Source: Neurospora tetraspora
Lineage: Eukaryota; Ascomycota; Sordariomycetes; Sordariales; Sordariaceae
Assembly: GCF_033439725.1 (NCBI RefSeq)
Contig: NW_026944383.1
Location: forward strand, 6,138,001 to 6,202,000
Direction of reading: 5' to 3'
Length of the DNA stretch: 64,000 nt
Shown: positions 1 through 12,057 of the stretch, in pieces
Position numbering within the stretch: position 1 is the stretch's first letter
Layout: every line of letters starts with the position of its first letter
Made by a program: the position numbers and the translations under genes
Notes under the pieces: generated by a model
What the model was told of the DNA's origin: nothing
Databases searched by the model: none
Seen by the model: only the letters and a program-made list of their open reading frames with translations

Positions 1-690
1 GTTATAATTATAGCGGTTATTAATTTCTTTAACGAATTACTAATTGCTTTACTTTTTCCTCAATACGACTTTTACCTAGTATAAGTAGCTAAACCGCTTC
101 GAAAGAATATTTCGAACGCCTTGCCTAATAACTGTATAGACGCGGCTATATATATAATAATAATTAATATATATAACGACCTCCTCCTCCCCTTTCTTCT
201 TATTCTTTATATTGTTATATAATAATATTGTAAAATTTTGCTATATAGCGTAATTTTAAAGCGCATCGAACGTAGCAACTTTAATATCGTAACCCGAAGA
301 AGTAAATAGAAGTTTCTATTTAGTAGCGTACTCGTAGCCCTTACTAGTAAGAGATAATAATTATATTCTTAATTGTTCGTAGGGGCGGCGGCGGATTAAT
401 AGCAATTGAATTTCAGTAAAGGGAATTGTATTTTGTTCGACAGTAATTACTCGAACCGGATTTGAAGGCATTTTATTAGTAATTTTATTTAAATCTCGTT
501 AGTATTAATTATTTTAATCAGTTAGGCTAGAAGTTTAATTTACTTAGTCGAATACGTAATATATGGCGAGCGGGCGAGGTATATTAACAAATACTACAAG
601 GTCGAGGATACTGTATGAAATAATAATAAAGATGATAAATAATCACTACAAATAATTGTTTAATATTAAGGTAAGGTTTTGCGATAATTT
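1..690. repeat. AT-rich RIP-degraded block at left edge
   Basis: Strongly AT-rich DNA with TA-rich runs and no plausible coding frame, ending fairly sharply near 690 where ordinary GC content resumes. In Neurospora this composition marks relics of repeated DNA mutated by RIP (C-to-T on both strands). The element family cannot be told: its left end lies outside the window and I see no terminal repeat inside. Nothing here looks transcribed. Confidence 0.7.
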
Positions 691-2532
691 ATTCAATTGT
701 ATAAGACTAACTATCGCTAATAGAGAGCGCGCAATGGTAGCGGCAGTTGGGCAGCGATGTGTACATTGTACGGTGTGTTGGGCTGGGCTGGGCGGCTGGG
801 CGGGCGGCTGGGCTTACTCAGCGTTAAAAGTGGGTTTAGTCTATCCAGGGAGGGATTTGAGTCTATCCAGCCAGGGATTTCGTGGCATTTCGATTCAATT
901 GCAGCGCAGCAGTCGCCAGCACCGTTCCAGTCACAGTGGAGTCTCGACAGCAGAGGTTGATTGCACATGAAAATGGCCAAGCCTGGAAATTGCAGCTGTG
1001 GAACCCCCTTTGCTCGCTTTGTCCTGCCAGCTGCCCAAGCCAGCGCCAACTCCAAGAAGAACTCGACCAGACCAGTACCTATTTCGTTTTTCGTTTTCAA
1101 TTCCGTTGTGGAGAGGACGAGACAGGAGGAAACGGTGGAGTGCTGAAAGGATTGAGAAGGGATCTAAACCTTATACGGATTTGACGGGTGGTGTTTGGCT
1201 TGGGCAAGCTTTCAAAGTTCCATTCAATACATGATGCAGGGGGGAACAAAACCAGGGTAAACAATTGTACGTTTGATGAAGAAGCGCCGTGCTCCACCGT
1301 CTCCATAGCGTGATCGACGGAGGAGGAGCACGGGGATAGGGGGTCTAATTAAGCTACCAGACGCCAAGGGGTCTCCTGGCGCTAACGGCTTCTACATCAT
1401 GATGCACGCTCATCGGCAGGTACCATTCTCACAATCAACGCCTTTCGCAAGGTCGTTGGAAAGGGGGAAATTGACCTGCAGAAAGCAAGAATGCCGGTAC
1501 TTTCCTGCCAGGTATCGTTGGTTAAGCGGACGAGACCCTGGCCGGCACTGCGACCAATCAGAGGCGCCTTCTGCGAGAAAGGACTGCAGCAGAGCGCATG
1601 AGAAAATCACACATTAAGTATCATCCCTGTCGGGCTAAGTAGCTGCTAGCCAGGAAAACGCAGCTTGGAAAAAACGGACCAGTTTGGGTCATCCATGAGC
1701 CAGCACATCTCTCATCTCCGTCAAAGCAGGCATTCTTTCTTTTCGCACCAACCTCGCATAGCTGAGGCAGCTCAGGCAGCTCAGGCAGCTCTGACAGCTT
1801 CAGGTTGGGACTAGGGGCTTCTTGGCATCGACTGCCGGCCAGCTGCCGCTACACAAGAGCTTCATGTTCCGTTTCAGACCCTGCAGCAAGCAACGGAAGA
1901 TGGGACGACGGGACGTTGTCCAGAAGAAGGGCGTTGTGGTGAGCAAGGGGGGGTGACGGGACGTGAAGGGGGAAGCAGTCGACCAGTCACAGGGCGGCTT
2001 TTGGCGAGCGCAGATCACCAGGAAGTCCTACCGCCGTTTTCTTTCCCACGAACGACGAGGGGGACGAGGGGACCTTGTAGGAGAGTGGAAGTGGAAGTGG
2101 AAGCGAGAACCTTGAAGCCAACCTCCCGGGGCTCTTGGTGTGGTCCTGACCTGGCAACACGGGACAGTCACAGCCAGACCGGTAGGGTAGGTTAGTACGC
2201 CCAGACTTTTGCCTGCTAGGGGAGCTGCTAGGCCAGGCCACTCATTGCCAGGGCTTCAATAAACTTAAGTACCCCAGGGGTCATCACGCGGTTTCCTCCT
2301 GCTTCCCTCCCCTTCTCTTTTCCCTCCCGCCATCACAACCTCTCCCTCCAGAGATTTTTTTGTGCTTCCCACACATCCACCACCTCGTGTCAGAGCAACG
2401 TCGCGTAATAATTCCCCCCAAGCGCACGCTCTCTGCCTTTTCTTGCTGTCTTTTCTTCAGTGATACCCAATACCCCTTTGTGTTTTTCTTCCTTTTTTCC
2501 AGATACCCATCCCTATTTTCACACTATTCAAA
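691..2532. other. Upstream region and leader of the PH-domain gene
   Basis: No convincing gene; the short open frames overlap on both strands and lack conserved content. It contains a G-run cluster (780-812), a short tandem of a CAGGCAGCT-like unit near 1760-1795, and a GTGGAA triplicate near 2082-2102. The last 250 bases before the ATG at 2533 are strongly pyrimidine-rich (C and T runs), typical of the leader of well-expressed Neurospora genes. I infer that the promoter of the PH-domain gene lies here. Confidence 0.5.
780..812 (+). other. Potential G-quadruplex run
   Basis: Six GGG runs within 33 bases on the plus strand, at 780-782, 785-787, 790-792, 798-800, 802-804 and 810-812, separated by 1-5 bases. 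This satisfies the usual G3+N1-7 quadruplex pattern. It lies just inside normal-GC DNA at the edge of the RIP-degraded block. Confidence 0.55.
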
Positions 2533-4359
2533 ATGTCCGACGAACAGAAGAACGTTGAGCCCCCCCAGGAGACTCAGCCTGTCACCACTGCCGACGTCCC
2601 CGCCGAGATCAAGCCCCTCGAGGTTGTTCCCGTCACTGAGGCTCCCGTTGTTGTCGCCGACGCCGAGGCTGCGCCCGCTGCCGCCGCCACCACTGAGGCT
2701 ACCGAGACCGAGGCCGCCCCCGCTGCTGCTGAGGAGGACAAGAAGGAGGAGGAAGTCAAGCCCGTCGAGGAGGGTCATCTTGAGCACAAGGGCCAGCCCG
2801 CCAACTTCCCCAAGTAGGACACCCACAGGAACGCGCGAGTGGAGGAATCATCAAGCTAACACCATCACTCCCAGGAACCTTCTCTTCTCCAAGAAGTTCT
2901 TCTGGTTCGGAAATGAGGCCGTTGATCTGAAGTCCATCAGCACCTTCAAGGCTGACAAGGCCGCTGATGTTGCGCACCACGTCACCGCCTGGGCCGCCGA
3001 GACCGGCAAGGGTCTCCTCTTCTTCAGCGAGAAGTCTGACAAGGCCGCTCCCCACGGCGCCATCCACCTCGTAAGGATACCTTGATCTATGCGCCGAGAT
3101 CACTTCACATTTTGCTAACCGCTACTTTGCAGGCCGATGCTTCTGAGCCCGCCACCGACGGTGCTACCAAGTTCCATTTCACTGCCAAGGGCCACAAGCA
3201 CGCTTTCAAGGCTTCCAACACCGCTGAGCGCGACAACTGGGTTAACCAGCTCAAGGCCAAGATCGCCGAGGCCAAGGAGCTCGCCAATACCGTTGTCGAG
3301 AGCGAGACCTACAAGAAGACTATTGAGACCCTCAAGCCTGCTGCTGTGAAGAAGGAGGAGGAGGCCCCCGAGGCCGCTGCCGCTGCTGAGCCCGCCACTG
3401 AGGCTGCCGCTGAGGCTCCTGCCACCGAGGAGACCCCTGCTGCCACTGAGGAGGTCGCTACTACTGAGCCCGTCGCTAAGGAGGAGGCCAAGGAGGAGGG
3501 TTCCAAGCGCCGCTCTGCTAGCCGCAAGCGCACTTCGATCTTCGGCAACCTTGGCTTTGGCAAGAAGGAGGAGAAGAAGCCCGTTACCGTTGAGGCTGTT
3601 CCCGAGCCCAAGGAGGGTGAGACCGAGGCTCCCGCTTCTGAGGCCGCCACCGAGGCCCCCGCCACTGAGGAGGTTGCTGCTGCCACCGAGGCCGCCACCG
3701 AGGCCCCCGCCACTGAGGAGGCTGCTGAGACCCCCGTCAGGCCCACCCCTGCCAAGCGCACCAGCCTTTTCGGCAACCTTTCCTTCGGCAAGAAGAAGGC
3801 TGCCTCTCCTGCGCCTGTCGCTACTGAGGAGGCCCCTGCTGCCACCACCGAGCCCGTCGCCGAGACCGCTCCTGTGATCCCTGCTGTTGACACCACCGAG
3901 CCCCTCTCCGCTGAGGTCAACTCTCCCGCGACTGTCCCCACTGAGACTGTCGAGGTCCCCGCTGCCACCAACGGCGAGTCTTCTCCCAAGAAGGAGGTCA
4001 AGAGCGACAAGCGCAAGAGCTCTCTTCCCTTCGCCTTTGGCAAGAAGGAGAAGGCCACCTCTGACGAGGAGATCGAGAAGCCCAAGTCTCCCTCTCCCTT
4101 CTCTCGTCTCCGTGATACGATCAAGGGCAAGGGCAAGGGCAAGGCCGAGAAGACTGAGAAGGCCGAGGAGAAGACCGAGGAGGCCATCCCCGAGACTGAG
4201 GTCGAGGCTGAGGCCGCCAAGGAGGAGGCTGCTCCTGCCACCACTGAGGAGGTTGCTCAGCCCGCTACCGAGACCGAGGCTACCCCCGCCGCCCCGGCTA
4301 CCGAGGAGACTGAGGCTGAGAAGCCTGCCTCCTCCGTCCCTGTGACTGCTGCCGCCTAG
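2533..4359 (+). CDS. PH-domain protein with Ala/Glu-rich tail
   Basis: Three exons, 2533-2813, 2875-3070 and 3133-4359, give 567 aa; both introns (61 and 62 nt) are GT-AG and frame-consistent. Residues about 1-78 are acidic and Ala/Pro/Glu-rich. Residues about 79-212 form a PH-like fold of the kind found in fungal proteins related to meiotic expression up-regulated protein 6, with blocks FFWFGNEAVDL, GLLFFSEKSDK, KFHFTAKGHKHAFKA and the closing helix ERDNWVNQLKAKI. The rest is low-complexity A/E/P/T with lysine-rich patches. A short motif recurs at about 292 (TSIFGNLGFGKK), 368 (TSLFGNLSFGKK) and in weaker form at 453 (LPFAFGKK), followed by SPFSRLRDTIKGKGKGK near 481. PH domains bind phosphoinositides or proteins, so a peripheral membrane scaffold is inferred. 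The strong third-position C bias and pyrimidine leader suggest high expression. No catalytic domain is seen. Confidence 0.9.
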
Positions 4360-4833
4360 ACATCGGCACCGTCGGCGTCCGAAGGGCCGCTTCGAGTTCG
4401 ATACACTAGGAAGGATTGACACGAGGACTCCCTCAAAATAATCCCTTAATAACTACAACACAAACAAAACAAATACCCTACCATACTAATTAATCGCTGC
4501 GGGTTTGGTCGGAATCGGGTCTGCATTTCGAGAGATACCCCTTTTGAGATTGGTTTCTTCTGATACCCTCATGGAAAGAACGAGTAAGAGAGAGAGAGAG
4601 AGAATAAGAGAGACAAACGGGCATGGAAAGCTTTGCACTCGCGAGAGATTTTTGTCCTTGGTTCCAGTTTAGCATCATCTGTGTCTGCCTTAGTTTCTTA
4701 CAGTAGTGTCTTTATAGCCAATCAACCATACTACCATTATACCCAAGACCCCATGCTAAATTCGCCCGCCGGGCTATCGCTACTGCATGATCATAAGAAC
4801 ATTAAGACGTAGAATTTTCCTTCACTTTTGCGC
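4360..4833. other. Convergent intergenic / 3' UTR space
   Basis: The space between the convergent stops of the PH gene and SSADH. It holds a short GA microsatellite near 4588-4605 and no coding frame of note. It presumably carries both 3' UTRs and poly(A) sites. Confidence 0.5.
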
Positions 4834-6585
4834 TCACTTCTGCAAAGGCCCTATACCTCCAATCGTAACCATCTTGGTCACCTGGTATTCTCCGATACCA
4901 TAGAGCGATCCTTCCCTTCCGAAACCACTCTCCTTAACACCGCCAAACGGACTCGCGGGATCCGAAATCAAGCCAGTGTTGATACCAACCATGCCAACCT
5001 CAAGGTGTTCAGCAACCCTGTGACAGCGCTGAATATCTCTAGAAAAGAAATAGCCTGCCAAGCCGACCTGGGTCGAGTTAGCCAGCTTGACCACCTCATC
5101 CTCCGTGTCAAAGGCGAACAAGCCAGCCACGGGTCCGAAAGTCTCCTCCGACGCCATGGCCATGTCGCGGGTCATACCCGTGATGACGGTCGGCTCGTAA
5201 AAGTTGGGGCCCAGCTTCTCGAGCTTGTGGCCGCCCACCACCACCTTGGCGCCCTTCTTCTCCGCGTCGCGGACGTGCTGCTCGACCTTGTCGATGGCGC
5301 GGTGGTGGATCAAGGGACCGTGCGTGACTCCTTCCTCGAACCCGTTGCCGACCCGGAAGTTGTTCTTGACATGCTCGGCAAACTTGGAAGCGAACTCGTC
5401 GTAGATGCCCCGTTGCACGTAGATGCGGTTGGCGCACACGCAGGTTTGACCGGAGGAGCGGAACTTGGAGGCGATGGCGCCCGTGACGGCCGCGTCCACG
5501 TCGGCGTCGTCGAAGACGATGAAGGGCGCGTTGCCGCCTAGTTCAAGAGAGAGCTTCTTGAGCGTGCCCGAGCACTGCTTCATCAGGAGCTTTCCGACGG
5601 GCGTGGAGCCCGTGAAGGAGATCTTGCGGACGACCGGGTCGGTGGTCAGCGTGCTGCCGACCTCGGGGGTGTTTTCCAGGGCGGTGATCACGTTCACGAC
5701 ACCGGGGGGGATGCCGGCGCGGTGGGCGAGCTCGGCGATGGCGAGTGACGTGAAGGGCGTCTCGCCGGGGGCTTTGCAGACGACCGTGCAGCCGACAGCC
5801 AGGGCGGGGCCGACCTTGCGCGTGATCATGGCGGCGGGGAAGTTCCAGGGCGTGATGAGGCCGCAGACGCCGACGGGCTCCTTGATGGTCCATACCCGGT
5901 TACCCGGGACAGAGGAGGGGATGGTGTCGCCGTAGATGCGGGGGGCTTCCTCGCTGAACCACTCGAAGAAGTTGGCGGCGTAGGTGACTTCGCCCTTGGC
6001 GTCCGCTACCGGCTTGCCGTTCTCCCAGGTGATGAGGGTGGTCAGGTCGTCGTGGTTTTCGACCATTAGGTCGTACCATTTCCGCAGAAGCTTGGAGCGC
6101 TCGCGGCCCGTCTTGTGGCGGAAGGTCTCGAAGGCGACTTCGGCGGCATCGATGGCTTTCTTGGTGTCTTGGGCGTCGAATTCGGGGCAGGTACCGATGA
6201 GCTTGCCTGTTGCTGGGTCTTTGTAGGTGGACAGCGGAGTTAGTTGTATGTATGTGATATGTGCATAACTGCAAAGCCACGGCATGGGAATGTAAGGGGA
6301 GACATACCATTGACTTCGAAGGTCTTGCCCGACTGGGCCTTTACCCATTCGCCATTGACATAGCAAACGTCCTTCTTGAAGAGTGATGGATCTTTGAGCT
6401 GTTCAGAAAGGGAGTTAGTAAAAGCGGTTGTTACCGAGTCTACCTATACGGACCTTGGGAGCCATGGTGGAGGCTAGTCGTGAGTATGAGTGTAGTACTA
6501 GTGGTAGGGATTTCGTCTGGAAGCGAGATCTGACGATGGCTGTGTTTCTGGAGGCGGAGAAAAGGGATCTTTGTAAGAAAGCCAT
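4834..6585 (-). CDS. Succinate-semialdehyde dehydrogenase, mitochondrial
   Basis: Aldehyde dehydrogenase superfamily enzyme that oxidises succinate semialdehyde to succinate, the last step of the GABA shunt. Exons on the minus strand are 6585-6454, 6398-6308 and 6218-4834, giving 535 aa. The first 40 residues (MAFLQRSLFSASRNTAIV..., ending SRLAST) are Arg/Ser-rich with no acidic residue, a clear mitochondrial presequence; a second in-frame Met (MAPK) at 6465 could give a cytosolic form. Visible family marks are TPWNFPAAMI, FTGSTPVGK, the general base Glu about 300 in LELGGNAP, the catalytic Cys about 334 in SSGQTCVCANR, EETFGPVA and SPFGGVKESGFGREG. Intron 1 must start GTCCGT, an unusual donor, to keep frame; it contains a good branch site (ACTAAC). 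Intron 2 is GTATGT...AAAG. Length is typical for SSADH. Its promoter is shared with the divergent GH79 gene. Confidence 0.95.
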
Positions 6586-8253
6586 CTTGTACGGCGACGG
6601 CGTTTCAACTGACTAGTGGTTTGTCTCCGGGGCCGCGGATGTCAATGCGAGGGGAAGCTCAGATGGCAGTTTGACGGGTGACGGAATGCCGGTAATATGC
6701 GGGGAAGAAGTTGGAGAAAGTCGAGACTATTATTTGGATTGGATGGATTGGATGGATGCGATGTCGGCTGATGCTGTTTGTCCTGTCGATGGTTCGCAGC
6801 AGCACCTTCTGCAAAGAGCTATGACGACCGCTAGTGGATAGCGCTCCTGCAGTGGAGTTAGTGGACTGTTTTCCCCAAACAATGCTAGCCTCGATGACGT
6901 CTGTACCTGGCCTTATCGGGCCACGATAAAGGTGGGAAAAGAGCTGGAGGCTATTACATAATATCGGCAGCCAACTTCCCTCGTCTCCTTCTCTTCTCCT
7001 CCCGAGTTCTCCGTGTCCTTCCGTGGAATGTTCGGCGTCCAATCCGAACGTACACCCCGGCTTCTCACAGACTCACAGAACTCTCTGATTCCGGAAAACT
7101 ACCGGGACGAACCCCCGTGCGAGCGTACACAACCATATTCTCCTCACATGGATGTTGCTCAACAGATCCCCCGAGTCTTCAGCTAGGAGAAGACTCCCGG
7201 CTCTTGAGAAGCCATATAGACACACAAAACTTTGAGTTGAGGGTTTCTTCGATTCCTGGGGCGGAATGCCCAGAGCTCGAGTCTCAGCCACGGATATCTT
7301 TCAGTGCTCAGACCTCCCCAGAATCATCTCATCCCCTCGGCCAGTTCTCGAGATAACTTCAACATTCTCTCTGAAGGAACTGCAGAAGCCAAAAGGGGGT
7401 CAGCCTTGGCGGAACCGTCCATCCGTCGCTCACCCGGTGTCGATCACACTCAAAAAAAAAAGCTCCGAATCGAGGGATGCGGGGTAACAGACAAAGTCTT
7501 GTCCTCCCAAAGGTTGCACCCCGAGGCGAATCACACAGATTACACCACTGGAACCTCATAGTAGCTACTCAAGCTACTATCCGGATTGGCGAACAATATC
7601 TTCGTTCTAAGTTTCCCTCGTCAGCGGACGGACAAATATTGCGTCTCACAAGATCTCTTGGTCGGAGTCCTTCCACCAATCCAAACCGGCCCGGCTCGGG
7701 CAAATAATGGTCAAGAAAAGCCATGGGATCACGCCCAAAGGAAAATATTGACTAGACGAGATCGAAAGCAGGATCTCTATTTCTAAAATGCGATGTATAC
7801 CTCCCGGTTCCCATCCATCGTGATCGAACACGTCCACCCTTTGCGGGGTTTGGTCATGTCGTACTGCTGATCGCCTCATTCAGGCTCAAAAACATAGCCA
7901 ACCGTATACTCCCAAACACCCTCGCATCTCATAGTACACGAGCATGCAACCCGGGCCTACTACCTTTCAGTTTTCGTCTATCGACGGGGGTTCCCCGTTA
8001 CGGCATATTGCAAGTCCGAGTGGCATTATAGGATTCGCAGCTGCCATTGACACCGAGATGGACTACGTACTTGATCTGTCGTGGTGAGCAGGAGAAAGAC
8101 AAGGAACGAAAATCCAGCATGGGCCAGCTTCATCTAAATACCATGCCAGCGCCGGTCGGCGAACCAAAATGAAGTTATTGTCTCGGAAACATAGACGCAG
8201 CAACCTTCCTCTGACCGACGCCGACATAATCTAGCCCCTTACAGTTAACAATC
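6586..8253. promoter_or_regulatory. Divergent intergenic region SSADH / GH79
   Basis: 1.67 kb between divergent start codons. Several short open frames overlap one another and have no recognisable content. A short GGATG-rich run is near 6735-6760. I see no TATA box or operator I would defend. It presumably holds both promoters. Confidence 0.5.
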
Positions 8254-10213
8254 ATGAGGCGAATCCTGAGCCTCATTGCCTATGCTTCCGTTCCAACAGT
8301 AATTAATGCCGTGCAGATATCCGTCGACGAGACTGGGCCCAGCAACCCGGTCTTTGACGGGTATGTGAGCTACAGCATCGAGTTTTCTAGCTTCCCCGAC
8401 TTTGCAGGTAAGACTCCTTGGACGATCGCCGAATCTGACAGCTTCTGAAACGCGCTTTGCTTGCTTGCAGGGAACAACTCTCGTCCAAACACCTTCTCCG
8501 AGAATCTTCTGGACAACCTGGGCAACATCATTGGTACCAAGCCGTACATCCGCATCGGCGGCAATACGCAGGACTACGCCCTGTACAATGCCTCGCTGCC
8601 CTATGCTCTGAATGGCACGATCGATCCCAAGCGTTCCCCCGATTACCCAACCACCATCTTCATTGGTCCCTCGTTCTTCGAATCTTACAATACCTTCAAG
8701 AACTCTAAGTTCATTCATGGCTTCAATCTAGGCCTAGGCGGCAACCGGACATCCGGCTGGCAGACGCTTCTGGATACGGTCCCACTCGCCTGCAAGGCCT
8801 TGAGCGGCGGGAAGCTGTTCGCGTGGACATATGGTAACGAGCCGGATCTATTCTCTACTTCTTCCCAGGGTCCCGTGAGACCGCCCAGTTGGAACGAGGC
8901 AGAGTACGTCGACCAATGGCTAAACGGCACGAGAAAGATCCATGAGCTACTCGAGAAGAACTGTCCAGACCTGGCCAAAAATGGTACCTACGGGTATATT
9001 GCACCTGCATTTGCCGGCGTGGGCAACAAGTTGAAGGCACCGAAAGCGTGGGGCGAAGGACTCAACGAGGACAAGAACATCAAGCTGTTTGATACGCACA
9101 AGTAAGTTCGTGGAACTGTCAAGAGTATGTTGACCTTTCTAACGACTTCGGTGATAGTTACATCAGTGGCGCAACCTCCCCAGGGGTTACCCTCCAAGGG
9201 ACTCTGATGAACCATTCCATAACCAAGGGTTCGGTTGATGCCCACATTGTAGAGTACAACCAGGTTAAGGCCATTGATCCTGCAGCTCCGCCGCTCATTT
9301 TTGGCGAGACCAACTCGCTATACAACCAGGGTCGACCAGGGCTCTCAAACACCTTTGGCGCGGCTCTCTGGGGTGTGGACTTCAACTTGTATTCCGCCAG
9401 TGTTGGGTTCAAGAGGGTACACATGCACATGGGTACTGATTACCGGGTACGTTTTTCTATCTACCCTTTCCCACGCCTTTCATTTTCTGACGCTACCTAC
9501 CTACCCTTACCCATTTCCTTCTGCCTTCCGTTCTCTCCAAAAATCCCCCCCTCCCCTTTTCTCCGCGTCCGGACCACTAAATTAACTCTAACCCTCATCC
9601 CATCCAGTACGCCTCCTGGCAACCCATAGCCACCACCAAAGCCACCATCGGCACCAAAGCCCCTTACTACGGCAACATAGCCGTAGCTTCCTTCCTCGCC
9701 CCCCCTCCCTCCTCCTCCTCCTACTCCCCCACCTCCCCTCTTGCAACCGTCAAACACATCCCCATCCCCTCTACCCCATTCCTCTCCGCCTACGCAGCCT
9801 ACCACTCCACCACCCTCACCCGCCTCATCTTCCTCAACCTCCAATCCTACAACACCACCGCCTCCGGCGAAGGTCTCGTTCCCTTGCCTCCTTCCTCCCT
9901 GACTCCTCGTCCAACAGTGACGTTTAACTTCACATTACCCGCCGCTTATCTCCTGAAGGATGGAGGAAAAGAAAAGCAGGTGGTGGTGAAGAGATTGATG
10001 GCTAACGGGAGCGATGCCATCACGGGAATCACGTGGGATGGATGGAGCTATAATTGGGAACTGGACGAGGGGAGACCGGTTAGGTTGGCGAATGTGACGA
10101 GGAGGAGCGAGAATGAGAGGGCGTGGGTGGGCGAGGGAGTGAGTGATGGCGGGAAGGTGGGGTTGGGGGTGGCGGTTGAAGCGGGGAGTGCGGCTTTGGT
10201 TGAGTTTGTTTAG
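8254..10213 (+). CDS. gh79-1: Secreted GH79 beta-glucuronidase
   Basis: Glycoside hydrolase family 79 enzyme. The N. crassa family member is known (from memory) to release glucuronic acid and 4-O-methyl-glucuronic acid from arabinogalactan side chains outside the cell. Exons 8254-8407, 8471-9101, 9158-9446 and 9608-10213 give 559 aa; all introns are GT-AG with good frame fit. A signal peptide is evident (MRRILSLIAYASVPTVINA). The (beta/alpha)8 domain carries YIRIGGNTQDYA, the predicted acid/base Glu about 175 in TYGNEPD and the nucleophile Glu about 312 in IFGETN. The C-terminal 200 residues match the beta-sandwich of family 79. Many N-glycosylation sequons (NNS, NAS, NGT, NRT, NHS, NTT, NGS) fit secretion. 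The last exon is Ser/Pro/Thr-rich near its start. The start is chosen by the signal peptide. Confidence 0.93.
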
Positions 10214-10947
10214 TTATGGGGGTTTGTGAGGTTACTTCTTTTTTTCCTTGAAAGAGGGGAGGGAGGTGGTATGTGGATGTTTTGAAGAGGTGGTAAGTGA
10301 TCGAAGTGTTATCACGAGTAACAAAGACCAAGCAGAGAAGGTATGTAAGGTAGTCAGTCAACAATTGAGACATGTTATTTTGTTTAACTTCCATTGGTTT
10401 GCTTCCTTGAGCATTCATGGCGGACAGGCACACCATTAATATGATGCAATCCAGTTCCAGTCCTTCCCGTGGTATATAAGATATGTACAAAGTGAAAAAG
10501 AAAAGAAAAAAGAGGAAGAGGTTCCAGTGATGATGGATGGATAGATGTGTAGAGAAATGATGGTATCATGTAGCTGGAGAGACAAAAAGATCCAGCTTCC
10601 TTCCCTCCGCGTTGTAAATACCTGTGCTGCCCTGTCCCGTGGTGTTGTTGGGGGACTCCATCCATCCTATAAGATGGCCGGTTGACGATGTCTCCTTGGG
10701 TGTGCCCTTAGCTCTGAGCTGGACATCTTGAACTCTTCCTAGGTTCCGCGAGATTCGTTTGCCGACATCCTCGCGAATCTTTCCACAGCTGTGAAAAACT
10801 TCATGGCAGTAACCGCCATCCACGCGTCATTCCCTCCATCCATCCCCATCCAAAAATTAAACATGTAAGTCTCATTTCCCGCGCCCTCGCTTTTCACAGT
10901 CGCGCGCCATCATCATGACTTCCGCCAACCCACAGCAGCACATCTCC
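10214..10947. other. Convergent intergenic / 3' UTR space
   Basis: Between the stop of GH79 (+) and the stop of the membrane protein gene (-). The short open frames here have no coding character. No structured RNA or repeat is visible. Confidence 0.45.
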
Positions 10948-12057
10948 TCAACCGCACCTCAAAGGCAACCTCCGATCCAACGCATGAAAAGCCTGCGTCC
11001 TGGGCGTAAACAGCGGCGGCTCCACGCCCCCACCGTAACCACCACCACCACCGTGACCACCGCCCATTGCCCCCGACATGTGCACCGCCCTCGGGCTCGT
11101 AGGAGGCTGCTGCGTGGGTTGCATCTCCCACTCCTTGTTTCCGTAGTAACCCGTACTTGGGCTACCGCCGCTCATGATGCCGATGCCGCCGTGAAGAGCG
11201 GTGACGTTGACGACTGGCTGCTTGCCCTTGGGCTTGCTTTCTTGCTCGTCGTCATAGTCTTCGTCGTCGTCGTACATGTCGAGCATCTTGTTGGGCCACA
11301 TGGACCAGATGGAGAGGATGAAGTTTGCTAGGTAGACGACTCTGTTTTCGGGGTTATGTCAGCAACATATTTCATCCTGGGGAACTGGGAAAGAAAGGAT
11401 GGTGGTGGTGATGGGGGAAAAAAACATACAGCAAATAAATGGTAGCACCAAAAGCGCCCTTGGCAATCTGGCAGTTCCCCTCGGCGTTGAACGGCCTCGC
11501 GACCGAGCACGACTTGGCAATGTACCAGGCCACAGGGCTGGGGTGCTCGGGGTCGGCGTAATCGGGGCCGGCCTGGCCGTAGACGGAGACGGTGTAGAGC
11601 ACCGTGAGGCCGAGGCTGACGATCAGGCCGAGGACGGGGTAGTAGAATTTCATGATGATCATGATCATCTTGACGAGCAAGATGAAGAGGGAGACGACGG
11701 AGATGGCGACGTTGAAATTTGTTAATCTGTGTGTGGTTGTTGCCCGTGTTAGTTGATACATGTCCAAGTCCAAAACCTCTTGACGATGATGGCGGCAACT
11801 CACAGCTGTGACCATACAAACGGAACTTTAGGTAGAGGTTGGTAGTTGGCGTATGCGTAGAGGATCATGTCTGGTGATGAGTTCCATCCCATGAGATGGC
11901 CGATCTCCCAGAATTGTGTGCGGAAGGCGTCTGGTTGCTGGACGCCGAAGAGGACGAGGACGGCGACGATGCCGAGCAGCTCGAAAACCATGCCATAGTA
12001 GAGTGGCCGCCTTACTCGCCATGGCCGTCGGAGGAGTCTGTATCCCTTTGCCGCCAT
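10948..12057 (-). CDS. Four-TM MARVEL-like fungal membrane protein
   Basis: Exons 12057-11804, 11726-11430 and 11341-10948 (minus) give 314 aa; donors are GTGAGT and GTATGT and both junctions are phase 2. Four hydrophobic segments are visible: about 22-40 (VFELLGIVAVLVLFGV), 90-110 (VAISVVSLFILLVKMIMIIM), 113-135 (YYPVLGLIVSLGLTVLYTVS) and 178-198 (across the second junction, LLVVYLANFILSIWSM). The family, common in Pezizomycotina, keeps the motifs YAYANYQPLP, VWSQ, VSVYGQAGPDYADP and WYIAKSCSVA, all present. The C-terminal 110 residues are cytosolic-looking: an acidic patch (DMYDDDEDYDDE) followed by a Gly/Pro-rich tail. Function is unknown; the MARVEL-like topology suggests a role in membrane organisation, which is inference. 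The gene is convergent with GH79. Confidence 0.85.
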